From the NCBI GenBank assembly GCA_013140875.1, contig JABFSB010000552.1, positions 1-16,192 on the forward strand: 16,192 nt of DNA, given 5' to 3'. Below the pieces are notes generated by a model. That model worked only from the letters and a program-made list of their open reading frames with translations, was not told where the DNA came from and made no database searches. Position numbers and translations under genes: made by a program. Each line of letters starts with the position of its first letter. The stretch's first letter is position 1. This stretch comes from Acidobacteriota bacterium (lineage in GTDB: Bacteria > Acidobacteriota > Blastocatellia > Pyrinomonadales > Pyrinomonadaceae). Shown piece after piece: positions 1 to 5,790 of this stretch.

Positions 1-182
1 CTGTTGTATTCTGCGTCGCCCGAGTTTTCTTCTGCGAGTTGCTCGATCTCGAATTTCAGATCGCCGAGGTTGTCCAGAACGAACCCGCCCATCCGCGCCT
101 TAGCGTACGGGAAAAGCGTATTGTGAACGAAATCGATCGGTGTCGTCGTGCCTTCTATGTCGAGGAGAAAAGCTTTTGTCAT
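1..182 (-). CDS. mtnC: Enolase-phosphatase E1 (MtnC), N-terminal part, runs off left edge
   Basis: Bifunctional HAD-superfamily enzyme of methionine salvage: it enolises 2,3-diketo-5-methylthiopentyl-1-phosphate and removes the phosphate to give the acireductone used by MtnD. About 60 residues are visible, starting MTKAFLLDIEGTTTPIDFVH. Asp8, Glu10, Gly11, Thr12 and Thr13 form the DxEGTT motif (HAD motif I) with the nucleophilic Asp8, and the following FVHNTLFPYA stretch is typical of the E1 family. The ATG at 180-182 puts this motif at the usual distance from the N-terminus. The frame is open to the window edge; the family is about 220-230 residues long, so about three quarters of the gene lies outside. 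It is downstream of mtnB and mtnD on the same strand, 129 nt after mtnD, a gap that holds an inverted repeat. Confidence 0.93.
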   Translation of the reverse strand, partial: MTKAFLLDIEGTTTPIDFVHNTLFPYAKARMGGFVLDNLGDLKFEIEQLAEENSGDAEYN

Positions 183-215
183 TTTTTCAAAGCGGAGACG
201 CGGAAAGAACTTTTA

Positions 216-299
216 ACAGGATGGACAAGATGAACAGGATATTTCGTCGGAAGGCCGAATCTCTACTTCCGCCTTGTTTATTCCTGTAAATCTTGTCTG
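216..299. repeat. Inverted repeat built of 9-bp units between mtnD and mtnC
   Basis: The left part consists of three imperfect 9-bp units: acaggatgg (216-224), acaagatga (225-233) and acaggatat (234-242). The right part carries the same motif inverted (ttcctgtaaatcttgtc, 281-297). The arms 224-240 and 281-297 match at about 14 of 17 positions. A second, perfect 6-bp stem (cggaag 248-253, cttccg 266-271) is nested inside, so the region can form one long cruciform or RNA hairpin. On the minus strand it lies in the leader of mtnC. It resembles short dispersed intergenic palindromes rather than a gene; other genomic copies would be needed to show that. There is no T-run of terminator type on either side. 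Confidence 0.6.
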
Positions 300-311
300 A
301 ATACCTCCGCG

Positions 312-875
312 TCATAGGGCCCTTGAGGCCGGAAGATACGAAACGCCGAAGCACAACGGTTGATAACCGGCATCGACACCCGAATCGGTGTAATGCGGCG
401 TCCAGCCTGAAATGTCCTGAAAGAGGCGGATCGCCCTCACCGTCTTGTCACCGCAAAGATTGAACCAGTGCTTTGTGCCGCGCGGCACGCGGATCATATC
501 TCCCGCTTCCATTTCGATTGATACGACATCGCCGTTCTCCGGCGCGATGTGGAACAGCCCGTGCCCTTTGACGATAAAGCGCACCTCGTCCTCGTCGTGC
601 CAATGCTCTTTGTTAAATTTGTTCAACATCGCGTCGAGCCCCGGAGTTGTCGGCACAATGTTGATCACGTCTGCCGTCACATATCCGCCTTTCTGTTTTA
701 ACGCCTCGATCTCCTCAGCGTAGCCGTCGAGAATCTCCTGATCGGTCGCGGCGGCGGAGATTTGCTTGAGATTCTCCCAGCGTTCGTAATCGATGCCGAT
801 GCCGCAAAGATAGTCTGCTATCGACGCCTTTTCAGTAAGCCTTAGTCCTTTATTTGGTACATCTACAACTGCCAT
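312..875 (-). CDS. mtnD: Acireductone dioxygenase (ARD)
   Basis: Cytosolic cupin-fold metalloenzyme of methionine salvage. With Fe(II) it oxidises acireductone to 2-keto-4-methylthiobutyrate plus formate, the last step before transamination to methionine; with Ni(II) the same protein gives an off-pathway product. The 187 residues match the usual length of 180-190. The metal ligands are readable: His91, His93 and Glu97 in HWHDEDEVRF and His136 in PRGTKHWFNL. The cupin glycines, such as those in GHGLFHI and EAGDMIRV, are in place. The ATG at 873-875 has a weak GAAGGA about 12 nt upstream. It lies between mtnB (249 nt upstream, with a plus-strand tRNA in the gap) and mtnC. The identification is secure; which metal is used in vivo cannot be told from sequence. 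Confidence 0.96.
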   Translation of the reverse strand: MAVVDVPNKGLRLTEKASIADYLCGIGIDYERWENLKQISAAATDQEILDGYAEEIEALKQKGGYVTADVINIVPTTPGLDAMLNKFNKEHWHDEDEVRFIVKGHGLFHIAPENGDVVSIEMEAGDMIRVPRGTKHWFNLCGDKTVRAIRLFQDISGWTPHYTDSGVDAGYQPLCFGVSYLPASRAL

Positions 876-921
876 GGCGTTTATTAATCCTTCAACCGCT
901 TTATGCCAAAATTTTGTCCGT

Positions 922-994
922 GCACCCGTAGCTCACTGGATAGAGCTCTTGATTCGCATTCAGAAGGTCGCGGGTTCGAGTCCCGCCGGGTGCA
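922..994 (+). tRNA. tRNA with Arg-like body and CGC anticodon by position
   Basis: The cloverleaf is readable. Acceptor stem GCACCCG (922-928) pairs perfectly with CGGGTGC (987-993), discriminator A994, no encoded CCA. The D stem is GCTC/GAGC with GG and A20 in the loop. The T stem is GCGGG/CCCGC around TTCGAGT. The anticodon arm is 948-964 with loop TTCGCAT (953-959), so the anticodon by position is CGC (955-957), which would read the Ala codon GCG. The stem is weak: C948-A964 is mismatched and T949-G963 is a wobble. The body looks like bacterial tRNA-Arg (this acceptor, A20) and lacks the G3:U70 pair expected of tRNA-Ala. Reading TCG (954-956, Arg) instead would leave the stem essentially unpaired. 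It may be functional with a weak stem, a chimera, or a decaying copy. It is the only recognised gene on the plus strand. Confidence 0.75.
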
Positions 995-1003
995 TAAAAG
1001 TTT

Positions 1004-1033
1004 TTGACAATGTAATCGGAATTTTGCTAGCAT
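1004..1033 (+). promoter_or_regulatory. Candidate sigma70-type promoter just after the tRNA
   Basis: A perfect TTGACA (1004-1009) is followed after 18 nt by TAGCAT (1028-1033, 4 of 6 to the consensus), preceded by TGC (1025-1027) as in an extended -10. The predicted start lies near 1040. It is only 9 nt beyond the tRNA 3' end and faces the intrinsic terminator at 1098, so it would drive a transcript of about 80 nt. This is a motif match only. Confidence 0.4.
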
Positions 1034-1038
1034 CAAGG

Positions 1039-1120
1039 TGCGAATCAAGGCTCATTCGCTCGGCTATCGGGATTGAATGTGACCTTCTGATAGGATTGGC
1101 GGTCCTAGTGGCCGCCTTTT
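1039..1120 (+). ncRNA. Candidate small RNA complementary to the adjacent tRNA anticodon arm
   Basis: The stretch lies between a promoter-like sequence and an intrinsic terminator and contains no ORF of note. Three hairpins can be drawn: GCGAAT/ATTCGC (1040-1045 with 1054-1059, 8-nt loop), CTATC/GATAG (1064-1068 with 1089-1093, extendable by GGG/CCT), and the terminator. Bases 1039-1053 are the reverse complement of tRNA bases 943-958 except that one base (947) is skipped. Bases 1081-1090 are the exact reverse complement of tRNA bases 960-969. Together they cover the D-stem 3' strand, the whole anticodon arm and the variable region, in circularly permuted order. It may be a small RNA that contacts the tRNA, or a permuted inverted tRNA relic on the minus strand. 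No known RNA family is recognised. Confidence 0.35.
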
Positions 1121-1126
1121 CTGTTT
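1098..1126 (+). terminator. Intrinsic terminator after the tRNA/small-RNA unit
   Basis: GGCGGTC (1098-1104) pairs with GGCCGCC (1110-1116), six Watson-Crick pairs and one G-T, around a 5-nt loop. It is followed by TTTT (1117-1120) and a further T-rich CTGTTTA. The T-run is only on the plus-strand side, so it serves plus-strand transcription of the tRNA and/or the candidate small RNA. It touches the mtnB stop codon (1125-1127) tail to tail. Confidence 0.7.
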
Positions 1127-1748
1127 ACTTCAACTGTCGCCCGATCACTTCAAACAAAAATTCAAAAATCTCGACATGCCTTCTTGCTTCTGCAACGCTT
1201 TCGCCCCAGGTGTAGAGGCCGTGACGGCGTAAATAGATGCCGTGGATGCCGTCGTTGTCGCGAACCACATTCTCGATCACGTGCGACAGTGCGATATAGT
1301 CCTGCGAATTTTCAATTATCGGGACTTTTTCATGATGCTCATGCGTTTTCACGCCGGATAAGCCTTTCAGCATTTCGTAACCGTTGATCTCGATCGCTCC
1401 CTGTTCGAAGAAATGATCGGAAAGGATCGTTCCCCAGACCGAGTGCGTGTGCAGGATCGACCTCGCTTTCGGCATAAACCGATAGATCGTCAGATGCAGC
1501 AGCGTTTCGGCTGACGGCTTTCCGAATCCTTGCAGTATTTCGGCGTCGTCATCCAGTTCGAGAAAGTTGGTCTCGTCCAAATTCCCTTTTTCTATTCCGC
1601 TTGCGGTTACGCAAATGCGAAGCGGCTTGCGGGCAAGCAGCATGCTGAAATTACCGCTTGTGCCAAGCACCCATCCGCGGCGATAAAATTCGCGTCCCGC
1701 TTCGGCCATTTCCGCCGTCGATGCTGATATTCCCGGTTTTCCAGCCAT
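1125..1748 (-). CDS. mtnB: Methylthioribulose-1-phosphate dehydratase
   Basis: Class II aldolase-fold zinc enzyme that dehydrates 5-methylthioribulose-1-phosphate to 2,3-diketo-5-methylthiopentyl-1-phosphate, the substrate of MtnC. The 207 residues fit the bacterial enzyme. Visible features are the phosphate-binding GTSGNFS (29-35), Glu81 after GKPSA, the zinc ligands His100 and His102 in ILHTHSVWG, and the third histidine His176 in LRRHGLYTWG. The ATG at 1746-1748 has only a weak purine stretch (GGCGGAAA) upstream. It begins 23 nt after the toxin stop codon, so it could be co-transcribed with the toxin pair or have its own promoter there; no clear promoter was seen. Its stop codon abuts a terminator that serves opposing transcription. 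With mtnD and mtnC it covers three successive steps of methionine salvage; mtnA and mtnK are not in the window. Confidence 0.95.
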   Translation of the reverse strand: MAGKPGISASTAEMAEAGREFYRRGWVLGTSGNFSMLLARKPLRICVTASGIEKGNLDETNFLELDDDAEILQGFGKPSAETLLHLTIYRFMPKARSILHTHSVWGTILSDHFFEQGAIEINGYEMLKGLSGVKTHEHHEKVPIIENSQDYIALSHVIENVVRDNDGIHGIYLRRHGLYTWGESVAEARRHVEIFEFLFEVIGRQLK

Positions 1749-1771
1749 TCTGGTATTTCCGCCGAGGCCCT

Positions 1772-2131
1772 TTATGGCTCGACCAAGTGCCTTATTTCGT
1801 CGACAACTTTTTCAAAAAAATCATCCTTAACAAGGCTGAATTTTTTGAGTATCTTGCGTTGGTGAATCGTGAAGAGTTTATGGGCCTTAACGACCGAACT
1901 TTCCGGAAGGACGCCTATCTCAAGATCGCTGCTTTCCAACTCAACCGAATAAGCATCTTTGTGCAGATTGCTCGTAATTACACAAACCAATACATCCTGA
2001 AAATTCTTGTTGTAGTCGTTAGTGGAAACTATCAGGACAGGCCTACGTTTCGAACTGCTAAGATCCGAATAAGGAAACGGAACCAGGACGATTTCCCGCT
2101 GCTTATAATTTGTCCCACTCACTCGTTTCAT
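1772..2131 (-). CDS. PemK/MazF-type toxin (endoribonuclease) of a type II toxin-antitoxin pair
   Basis: 119-residue protein with the hallmarks of the PemK/MazF fold: the start of the SH3-like barrel REIVLVPFPYSD (12-23), the conserved KRRP (28-31) followed by VLIVS, VCVITSN (49-55) with the Thr/Ser thought to bind RNA, and PESSVVKAHKLFTI (76-89) corresponding to the family's conserved SxVK strand. Such toxins cut single-stranded RNA at short sequences in the cytosol and are blocked by the cognate antitoxin. The ORF begins at 2131 within the end of the antitoxin gene (29-nt overlap), a typical coupled arrangement. A GGGGGA run lies directly against that ATG; the GTG at 2120-2122, nine bases further on, is better spaced and may be the true start. 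Its target sequence cannot be predicted. The family call is fairly sure; activity is inferred. Confidence 0.85.
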   Translation of the reverse strand: MKRVSGTNYKQREIVLVPFPYSDLSSSKRRPVLIVSTNDYNKNFQDVLVCVITSNLHKDAYSVELESSDLEIGVLPESSVVKAHKLFTIHQRKILKKFSLVKDDFFEKVVDEIRHLVEP

Positions 2132-2321
2132 TCCCCCACGCCTGATCGACGGAGTATTCGGTTAGATCGTCAGTGAACTCGCCCATATACAGACCGTATT
2201 TTTCCTGATAAAGAAGATCCAGAAGTCTGTTGATGGTGTGCATAAGCTCCGTGTTTTTCAGCAGGGACAATTCTTCCTTCAAGTCCTGATATTCTGTTAC
2301 CGGCAACTGGATCGTCTGCAT
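2103..2321 (-). CDS. Putative antitoxin of the PemK/MazF-type pair
   Basis: Small protein of 72 residues (MQTIQLPVTEYQDLKEEL...). I do not recognise the family. It begins with a short strand-like segment, continues with a predicted helix-rich part (14-45) with heptad-like leucines, and ends in an acidic, aromatic tail (GEFTDDLTEY... SEWDKL) of the kind that wraps around a toxin. Its function is inferred from position: directly upstream of the toxin with a 29-nt overlap. An in-frame GTG at 2328-2330 would add three residues, but a Shine-Dalgarno AGGTGA ends five bases before the ATG at 2319-2321, which supports the shorter form. The N-terminus shows no obvious helix-turn-helix or ribbon-helix-helix, so whether it binds its own promoter is unclear. 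Confidence 0.75.
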   Translation of the reverse strand: MQTIQLPVTEYQDLKEELSLLKNTELMHTINRLLDLLYQEKYGLYMGEFTDDLTEYSVDQAWGNETSEWDKL

Positions 2322-2324
2322 AAA

Positions 2325-2332
2325 CCTCACCT
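2325..2332 (-). promoter_or_regulatory. Ribosome binding site that decides the antitoxin start
   Basis: On the minus strand AGGTGAGG lies just before ATG 2321. Its AGGTGA portion matches the anti-Shine-Dalgarno sequence and leaves five bases to the ATG. It overlaps the alternative upstream GTG codon, which argues against initiation there. It is the clearest Shine-Dalgarno sequence among the genes of this half of the window. Confidence 0.6.
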
Positions 2333-2402
2333 AAAGCCATTTTTGCACAGCCAGTATGAAACGACAAGATTTTTGAAAGCCGTCGTTCCGCGTTTATCGA
2401 AG

Positions 2403-4361
2403 TCATTCTTCGTCCTGACGAAGTTTCTCAAGCACCGAAAGGTCTTCCAGTGTCGTTACGTCTCCCGCAACCTGCGCACCCGACGCGATCTCGCGGAGCA
2501 AACGCCGCATTATTTTTCCCGAACGCGTCTTCGGCAACGTATCCGTGAATCGAATGTCATCCGGCTTGGCCAGTGCACCGATCTCTTTTGCGACGTGGGC
2601 TCGGAGCTCGTTTTTCAAATCGTCGCCGCCCGCTCGCCCGCCTTCAAGTGTAACAAACGCGGCGATAGCCTGTCCTTTCAAATCGTCGGGCCGACCGACC
2701 ACGGCCGCTTCAGCGACGGCTTCGTGAGACACGAGGGCCGATTCGACCTCGGCCGTTCCCAGCCGGTGGCCGCTGACGTTTATCACGTCATCGACTCGGC
2801 CCATTATCCAGTAATAGCCGTGCTCGTCGCGTCGGGCACCGTCGCCGGCAAAGTAGTATCCCGGAATCTCCGACCAGTACGCCTGCTTATACCGTTCATC
2901 ATCGCCCCAAAGCGTCCGCAGCATCGATGGCCACGGGTGTTTTGCGACCAAATAGCCGCCTTCGTTGATGCCGACCGATTTACCCGATTTAGTTACGACA
3001 TCAAGCAAAACGCCAGGAATCGGACGCGTCGCTGTTCCGGGAACCGTCGGTGTCGCACCCGGCAGCGGCGAGATCATGATCGTACCGGTTTCGGTTTGCC
3101 ACCATGTGTCGACTATCGGGCATTTCGTTTTGCCGATAATCTTGTGGTACCACATCCACGCTTCAGGATTGATCGGCTCGCCGACAGTGCCGAGCAATCT
3201 TAATGACGAAAGATCATGCTTTAGCGGATATTGCTCGCCCCATTTGATAAATGCACGGATCGCCGTCGGGGCCGTGTAGAAAATTGTGATCTTGTGACGC
3301 TCGATGATGTCCCAAAAGCGGTCGAAATCAGGAAAGTTCGGAGCGCCTTCGTACATAAAAACGGTTGCACCGTTTGCCAGCGGGCCATACACGACATAGC
3401 TATGTCCGGTCACCCATCCGATATCGGCGGTGCACCAGTAAACGTCTTCGTCCTTCAGGTCGAAGACAATCTTCGACGTGTACGCGGCCTGCGTCAGGTA
3501 ACCGCCGGTGGTGTGCAAAATACCCTTCGGTTTCCCCGTTGTGCCGGAGGTGTAAAGAATAAAAAGGGGATGCTCGGAATCGAGCGGTTCGGCTGGGCAG
3601 TCCACGTCGACGGTCTCAATCAGCTCATGCCACCAATGGTCACGGCCATCGGTCATTGAAACTTCCGACCCGGTGCGTTTGAAGACAACTATATTCTCTA
3701 CGCTCGGCGTCTGCGACGCGGCTTCATCGACAATTGATTTAAGCCTGATCTCGGACCCGCGCCGATAACCGCCGTCCGCGGTGACGATCAACTTGCAGCC
3801 GCCATCGATCGCGCGGTCGCGAATCGCATCGGCCGAAAATCCGCCGAAGATAACGGTGTGCGTTGCTCCGATGCGCGAACAAGCGAGCATTGCTATCGCC
3901 AGCTCGGGCACGAGCGGCATATACAGCGCGACGCGATCGCCTGTTCGAATGCCGAGCTTTTTCAGTACGTTCGCGAACCGGCAAACTTCGATATGCAGTT
4001 CTGCGTATGTCAGCGTCCGATGCTCTCCCGGCTCGCCTTCCCAAATAAAAGCCGGCTTGTTTTTGCGCTCTGTCGCGAGATGCCGGTCCAGGCAATTATG
4101 AGAAATGTTGATCTTTCCGCCGACAAACCATTTGGCGAACGGCTCATTCCATTCGAGCACAGTGTCCCATTTTTCGAACCAATCGAGGCTTTCCGCCTGT
4201 TTTGCCCAAAACGCTTGCGGGTCGGCTTCTGCCTCGGCGTAGAGTTTTTTGTATTCCTCAAAACTCTTGACGTGTGCGTTCGCGGCAAACTCGGCCGGCG
4301 GCGGGAATAATCTTGACTCGCTAAGGACAGATTCGATGGCGGTGGTCTCGGACATATCCAC
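2403..4361 (-). CDS. acs: Acetyl-CoA synthetase (AMP-forming)
   Basis: Cytosolic ligase that activates acetate with ATP and CoA through acetyl-adenylate. The 652 residues match the usual length of about 650. Visible: N-terminal ACAS domain (about 30-90), the P-loop-like YTSGTTGKPKG (270-280), the acetate/adenylate motif DTWWQTETG (418-426), GDGARRD (506-512), the hinge region GRVDDVINVSGHR (521-533), and near the C-terminus PKTRSGK with Lys616, the catalytic lysine that is reversibly acetylated in well-studied enzymes. The frame opens with GTG at 4359-4361, but ATG at 4353-4355, two codons on, is an equally good start; neither has a clear Shine-Dalgarno. It is followed after 72 nt by the toxin-antitoxin pair. 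A candidate promoter lies upstream, so it is probably its own transcription unit. Confidence 0.97.
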   Translation of the reverse strand: MDMSETTAIESVLSESRLFPPPAEFAANAHVKSFEEYKKLYAEAEADPQAFWAKQAESLDWFEKWDTVLEWNEPFAKWFVGGKINISHNCLDRHLATERKNKPAFIWEGEPGEHRTLTYAELHIEVCRFANVLKKLGIRTGDRVALYMPLVPELAIAMLACSRIGATHTVIFGGFSADAIRDRAIDGGCKLIVTADGGYRRGSEIRLKSIVDEAASQTPSVENIVVFKRTGSEVSMTDGRDHWWHELIETVDVDCPAEPLDSEHPLFILYTSGTTGKPKGILHTTGGYLTQAAYTSKIVFDLKDEDVYWCTADIGWVTGHSYVVYGPLANGATVFMYEGAPNFPDFDRFWDIIERHKITIFYTAPTAIRAFIKWGEQYPLKHDLSSLRLLGTVGEPINPEAWMWYHKIIGKTKCPIVDTWWQTETGTIMISPLPGATPTVPGTATRPIPGVLLDVVTKSGKSVGINEGGYLVAKHPWPSMLRTLWGDDERYKQAYWSEIPGYYFAGDGARRDEHGYYWIMGRVDDVINVSGHRLGTAEVESALVSHEAVAEAAVVGRPDDLKGQAIAAFVTLEGGRAGGDDLKNELRAHVAKEIGALAKPDDIRFTDTLPKTRSGKIMRRLLREIASGAQVAGDVTTLEDLSVLEKLRQDEE

Positions 4362-4385
4362 AAGTATAAGTTATCGCCGAGTAGA

Positions 4386-4414
4386 GTTAAAAACTTACTC
4401 CATACGCGAATCAA
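4386..4414 (-). promoter_or_regulatory. Candidate promoter of acs
   Basis: On the minus strand TTGATT (4409-4414) and TTTAAC (4386-4391), each 4 of 6 to the sigma70 consensus, are separated by 17 nt. A transcript would start near 4379, leaving a leader of about 24 nt before ATG 4355. This is motif evidence only. Confidence 0.35.
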
Positions 4415-4465
4415 CTTATGGTTCATTGGAAATTGCCGGCCATACTGAGAGTATGGCGGGAAGGT

Positions 4466-5773
4466 TTATTTCGGCTTCTTCCAGTCGGTTTTGTAAGTGT
4501 TGTCGCCGTAAACTTCCTGATAGGTTTTTACCGCTTCATCTTCGGACGGCAGCCGCAAGCCATCGGTAAATCTATTCATAAAGGCGAAGTTGCCTGTTTG
4601 GAGTATTACCTCGACGGCTCCGCCTTCGCCAAATTCTTTTTTAACGCCGGCAAAGTCATTGTCCGATATCGATGCCGGGTCCACGGTCAGTTTTCGGGCA
4701 AATACGACCGCTGCCAGTTCCCGCGGCGTTAAAGCGGAGTCGTCCTTTTTCATGGAAAGGAGCTTTTTCGTATCGACGCCGAGGCGCCGCAAACCCAGAA
4801 CTTGATGGAGCGTGCAGTAGCGGCAGCCATTGGCCATCGATACGGCGAACGAGATCTGTAATTGTATGTTTCGGTCGATCGACCAGCTTTGCCGATTTTG
4901 ACTTCCAAAATTACGCCATGCCGCCTGAAAATCGGGTACGCGCATCATTGCACGCTGCGAATTTGCTATGCCGATACCCAGTCCGTTTTGCGGTGCCTGA
5001 GCCTCGGCCTGTTTCACCGCCGCCAGTGCCGAAGTGCCGGCGTCGGGTTCCTTGTCCGAAACAAGTGCGATTCGCGCCTTTGGGTTTGCGAAGGCCTCGA
5101 TCTCGGGCATTTTGGGCGACTTGTCGTCGAGCACCCAGGTTTCCACCGGCAGGTTAAGTCCTTCGGCCAGGCGGACAAAATGATTGAAGAAACAAACCGT
5201 CATCGTCAGCTCGACTATCTGAGCGTCGTTGTAGACCGAGCGGACCGCGGCAAAATCCGTATCGGTCACGCCGTGAATGTCTTTTGTCAGCCTTTCCGCA
5301 TAATCGACGGCAAGTTTTTCCGCCGCCGGTTGAGCGGCGCGGTTTACCCAGTCGGCAAGCATTTCGCGTCCGGACCTTGATGCCCGCATCCAGCGGTTTG
5401 CCTGAGCGTACAAATACGGGCTGTTGTATGTCTGAGCGATCCTCAGGCCCATTGCCATTTTTGTTTCGGGCGAAACCGTTCCGCCAAAAAGGACCGTTTG
5501 CACGAGGTCGGCGTATTGTGAAGCTGCCTTGGTGTGCTGCCGCATTGCACGTATGTAGTTGGGTACATTGCCGGATCGGAGCACGTCCGCATTTTTTATA
5601 TCTTGAACGTCGGCAAGTTGAACACGTGCATTCGCAGTGGTACGTACACGCGCCGTTCGCTCGAGCAAATTGATCGGGGTAAGCGGGCGTTTATCAGCCG
5701 ATCCGTCCTGCGATCTGATCACTCCGGTTAACGAGATTATTAGTATGGCGAATGTAAAGAGTTTTGCCGTCAT
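4466..5773 (-). CDS. Exported two-domain carboxymuconolactone decarboxylase (AhpD-like) protein
   Basis: 435-residue protein with an N-terminal signal peptide (hydrophobic residues about 4-18). Two regions resemble the CMD/AhpD fold. The C-terminal one (about 270-410) contains NGCRYCTLHQVLG with Cys317, Cys320 and His323, the CxxCxxH redox motif of AhpD-type peroxidases. The N-terminal one (about 75-210) has the same helical layout (SPETKMAMGLRIAQ ... NSPYLYAQANRW) but no cysteine pair, so it looks catalytically dead. Family members reduce peroxides or decarboxylate ring lactones, and most are cytosolic; an exported tandem form would act in the periplasm, where the CxxC could also take part in thiol-disulfide exchange. 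It is the last gene of the exported-protein cluster, 17 nt after its neighbour. The substrate is unknown. Confidence 0.8.
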   Translation of the reverse strand: MTAKLFTFAILIISLTGVIRSQDGSADKRPLTPINLLERTARVRTTANARVQLADVQDIKNADVLRSGNVPNYIRAMRQHTKAASQYADLVQTVLFGGTVSPETKMAMGLRIAQTYNSPYLYAQANRWMRASRSGREMLADWVNRAAQPAAEKLAVDYAERLTKDIHGVTDTDFAAVRSVYNDAQIVELTMTVCFFNHFVRLAEGLNLPVETWVLDDKSPKMPEIEAFANPKARIALVSDKEPDAGTSALAAVKQAEAQAPQNGLGIGIANSQRAMMRVPDFQAAWRNFGSQNRQSWSIDRNIQLQISFAVSMANGCRYCTLHQVLGLRRLGVDTKKLLSMKKDDSALTPRELAAVVFARKLTVDPASISDNDFAGVKKEFGEGGAVEVILQTGNFAFMNRFTDGLRLPSEDEAVKTYQEVYGDNTYKTDWKKPK

Positions 5774-5790
5774 TTTTGTAAGCGTCAGGC

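Noticed and set aside
39..233. Plus-strand 64-codon frame at the left edge
   Set aside because: It is the antisense of mtnC, whose DxEGTT motif and start codon are clear on the minus strand.
2170..2406. Minus-strand 78-codon frame overlapping the antitoxin in another frame
   Set aside because: Its translation shows no family likeness and it has no Shine-Dalgarno, whereas the antitoxin frame has a strong one and is coupled to the toxin.
2238..3203. Plus-strand open frame of 321 codons
   Set aside because: It lies antisense to the acs coding region, whose full-length domain match is decisive; the translation is low in complexity, rich in Arg and His and resembles no family. It is a reading-frame shadow.
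4406..4414. Second occurrence of gcgaatcaa, a piece of the candidate small RNA, near the acs promoter
   Set aside because: A 9-base match in a 16-kb window is easily reached by chance, and neither the flanks nor the second complementary segment are repeated there.
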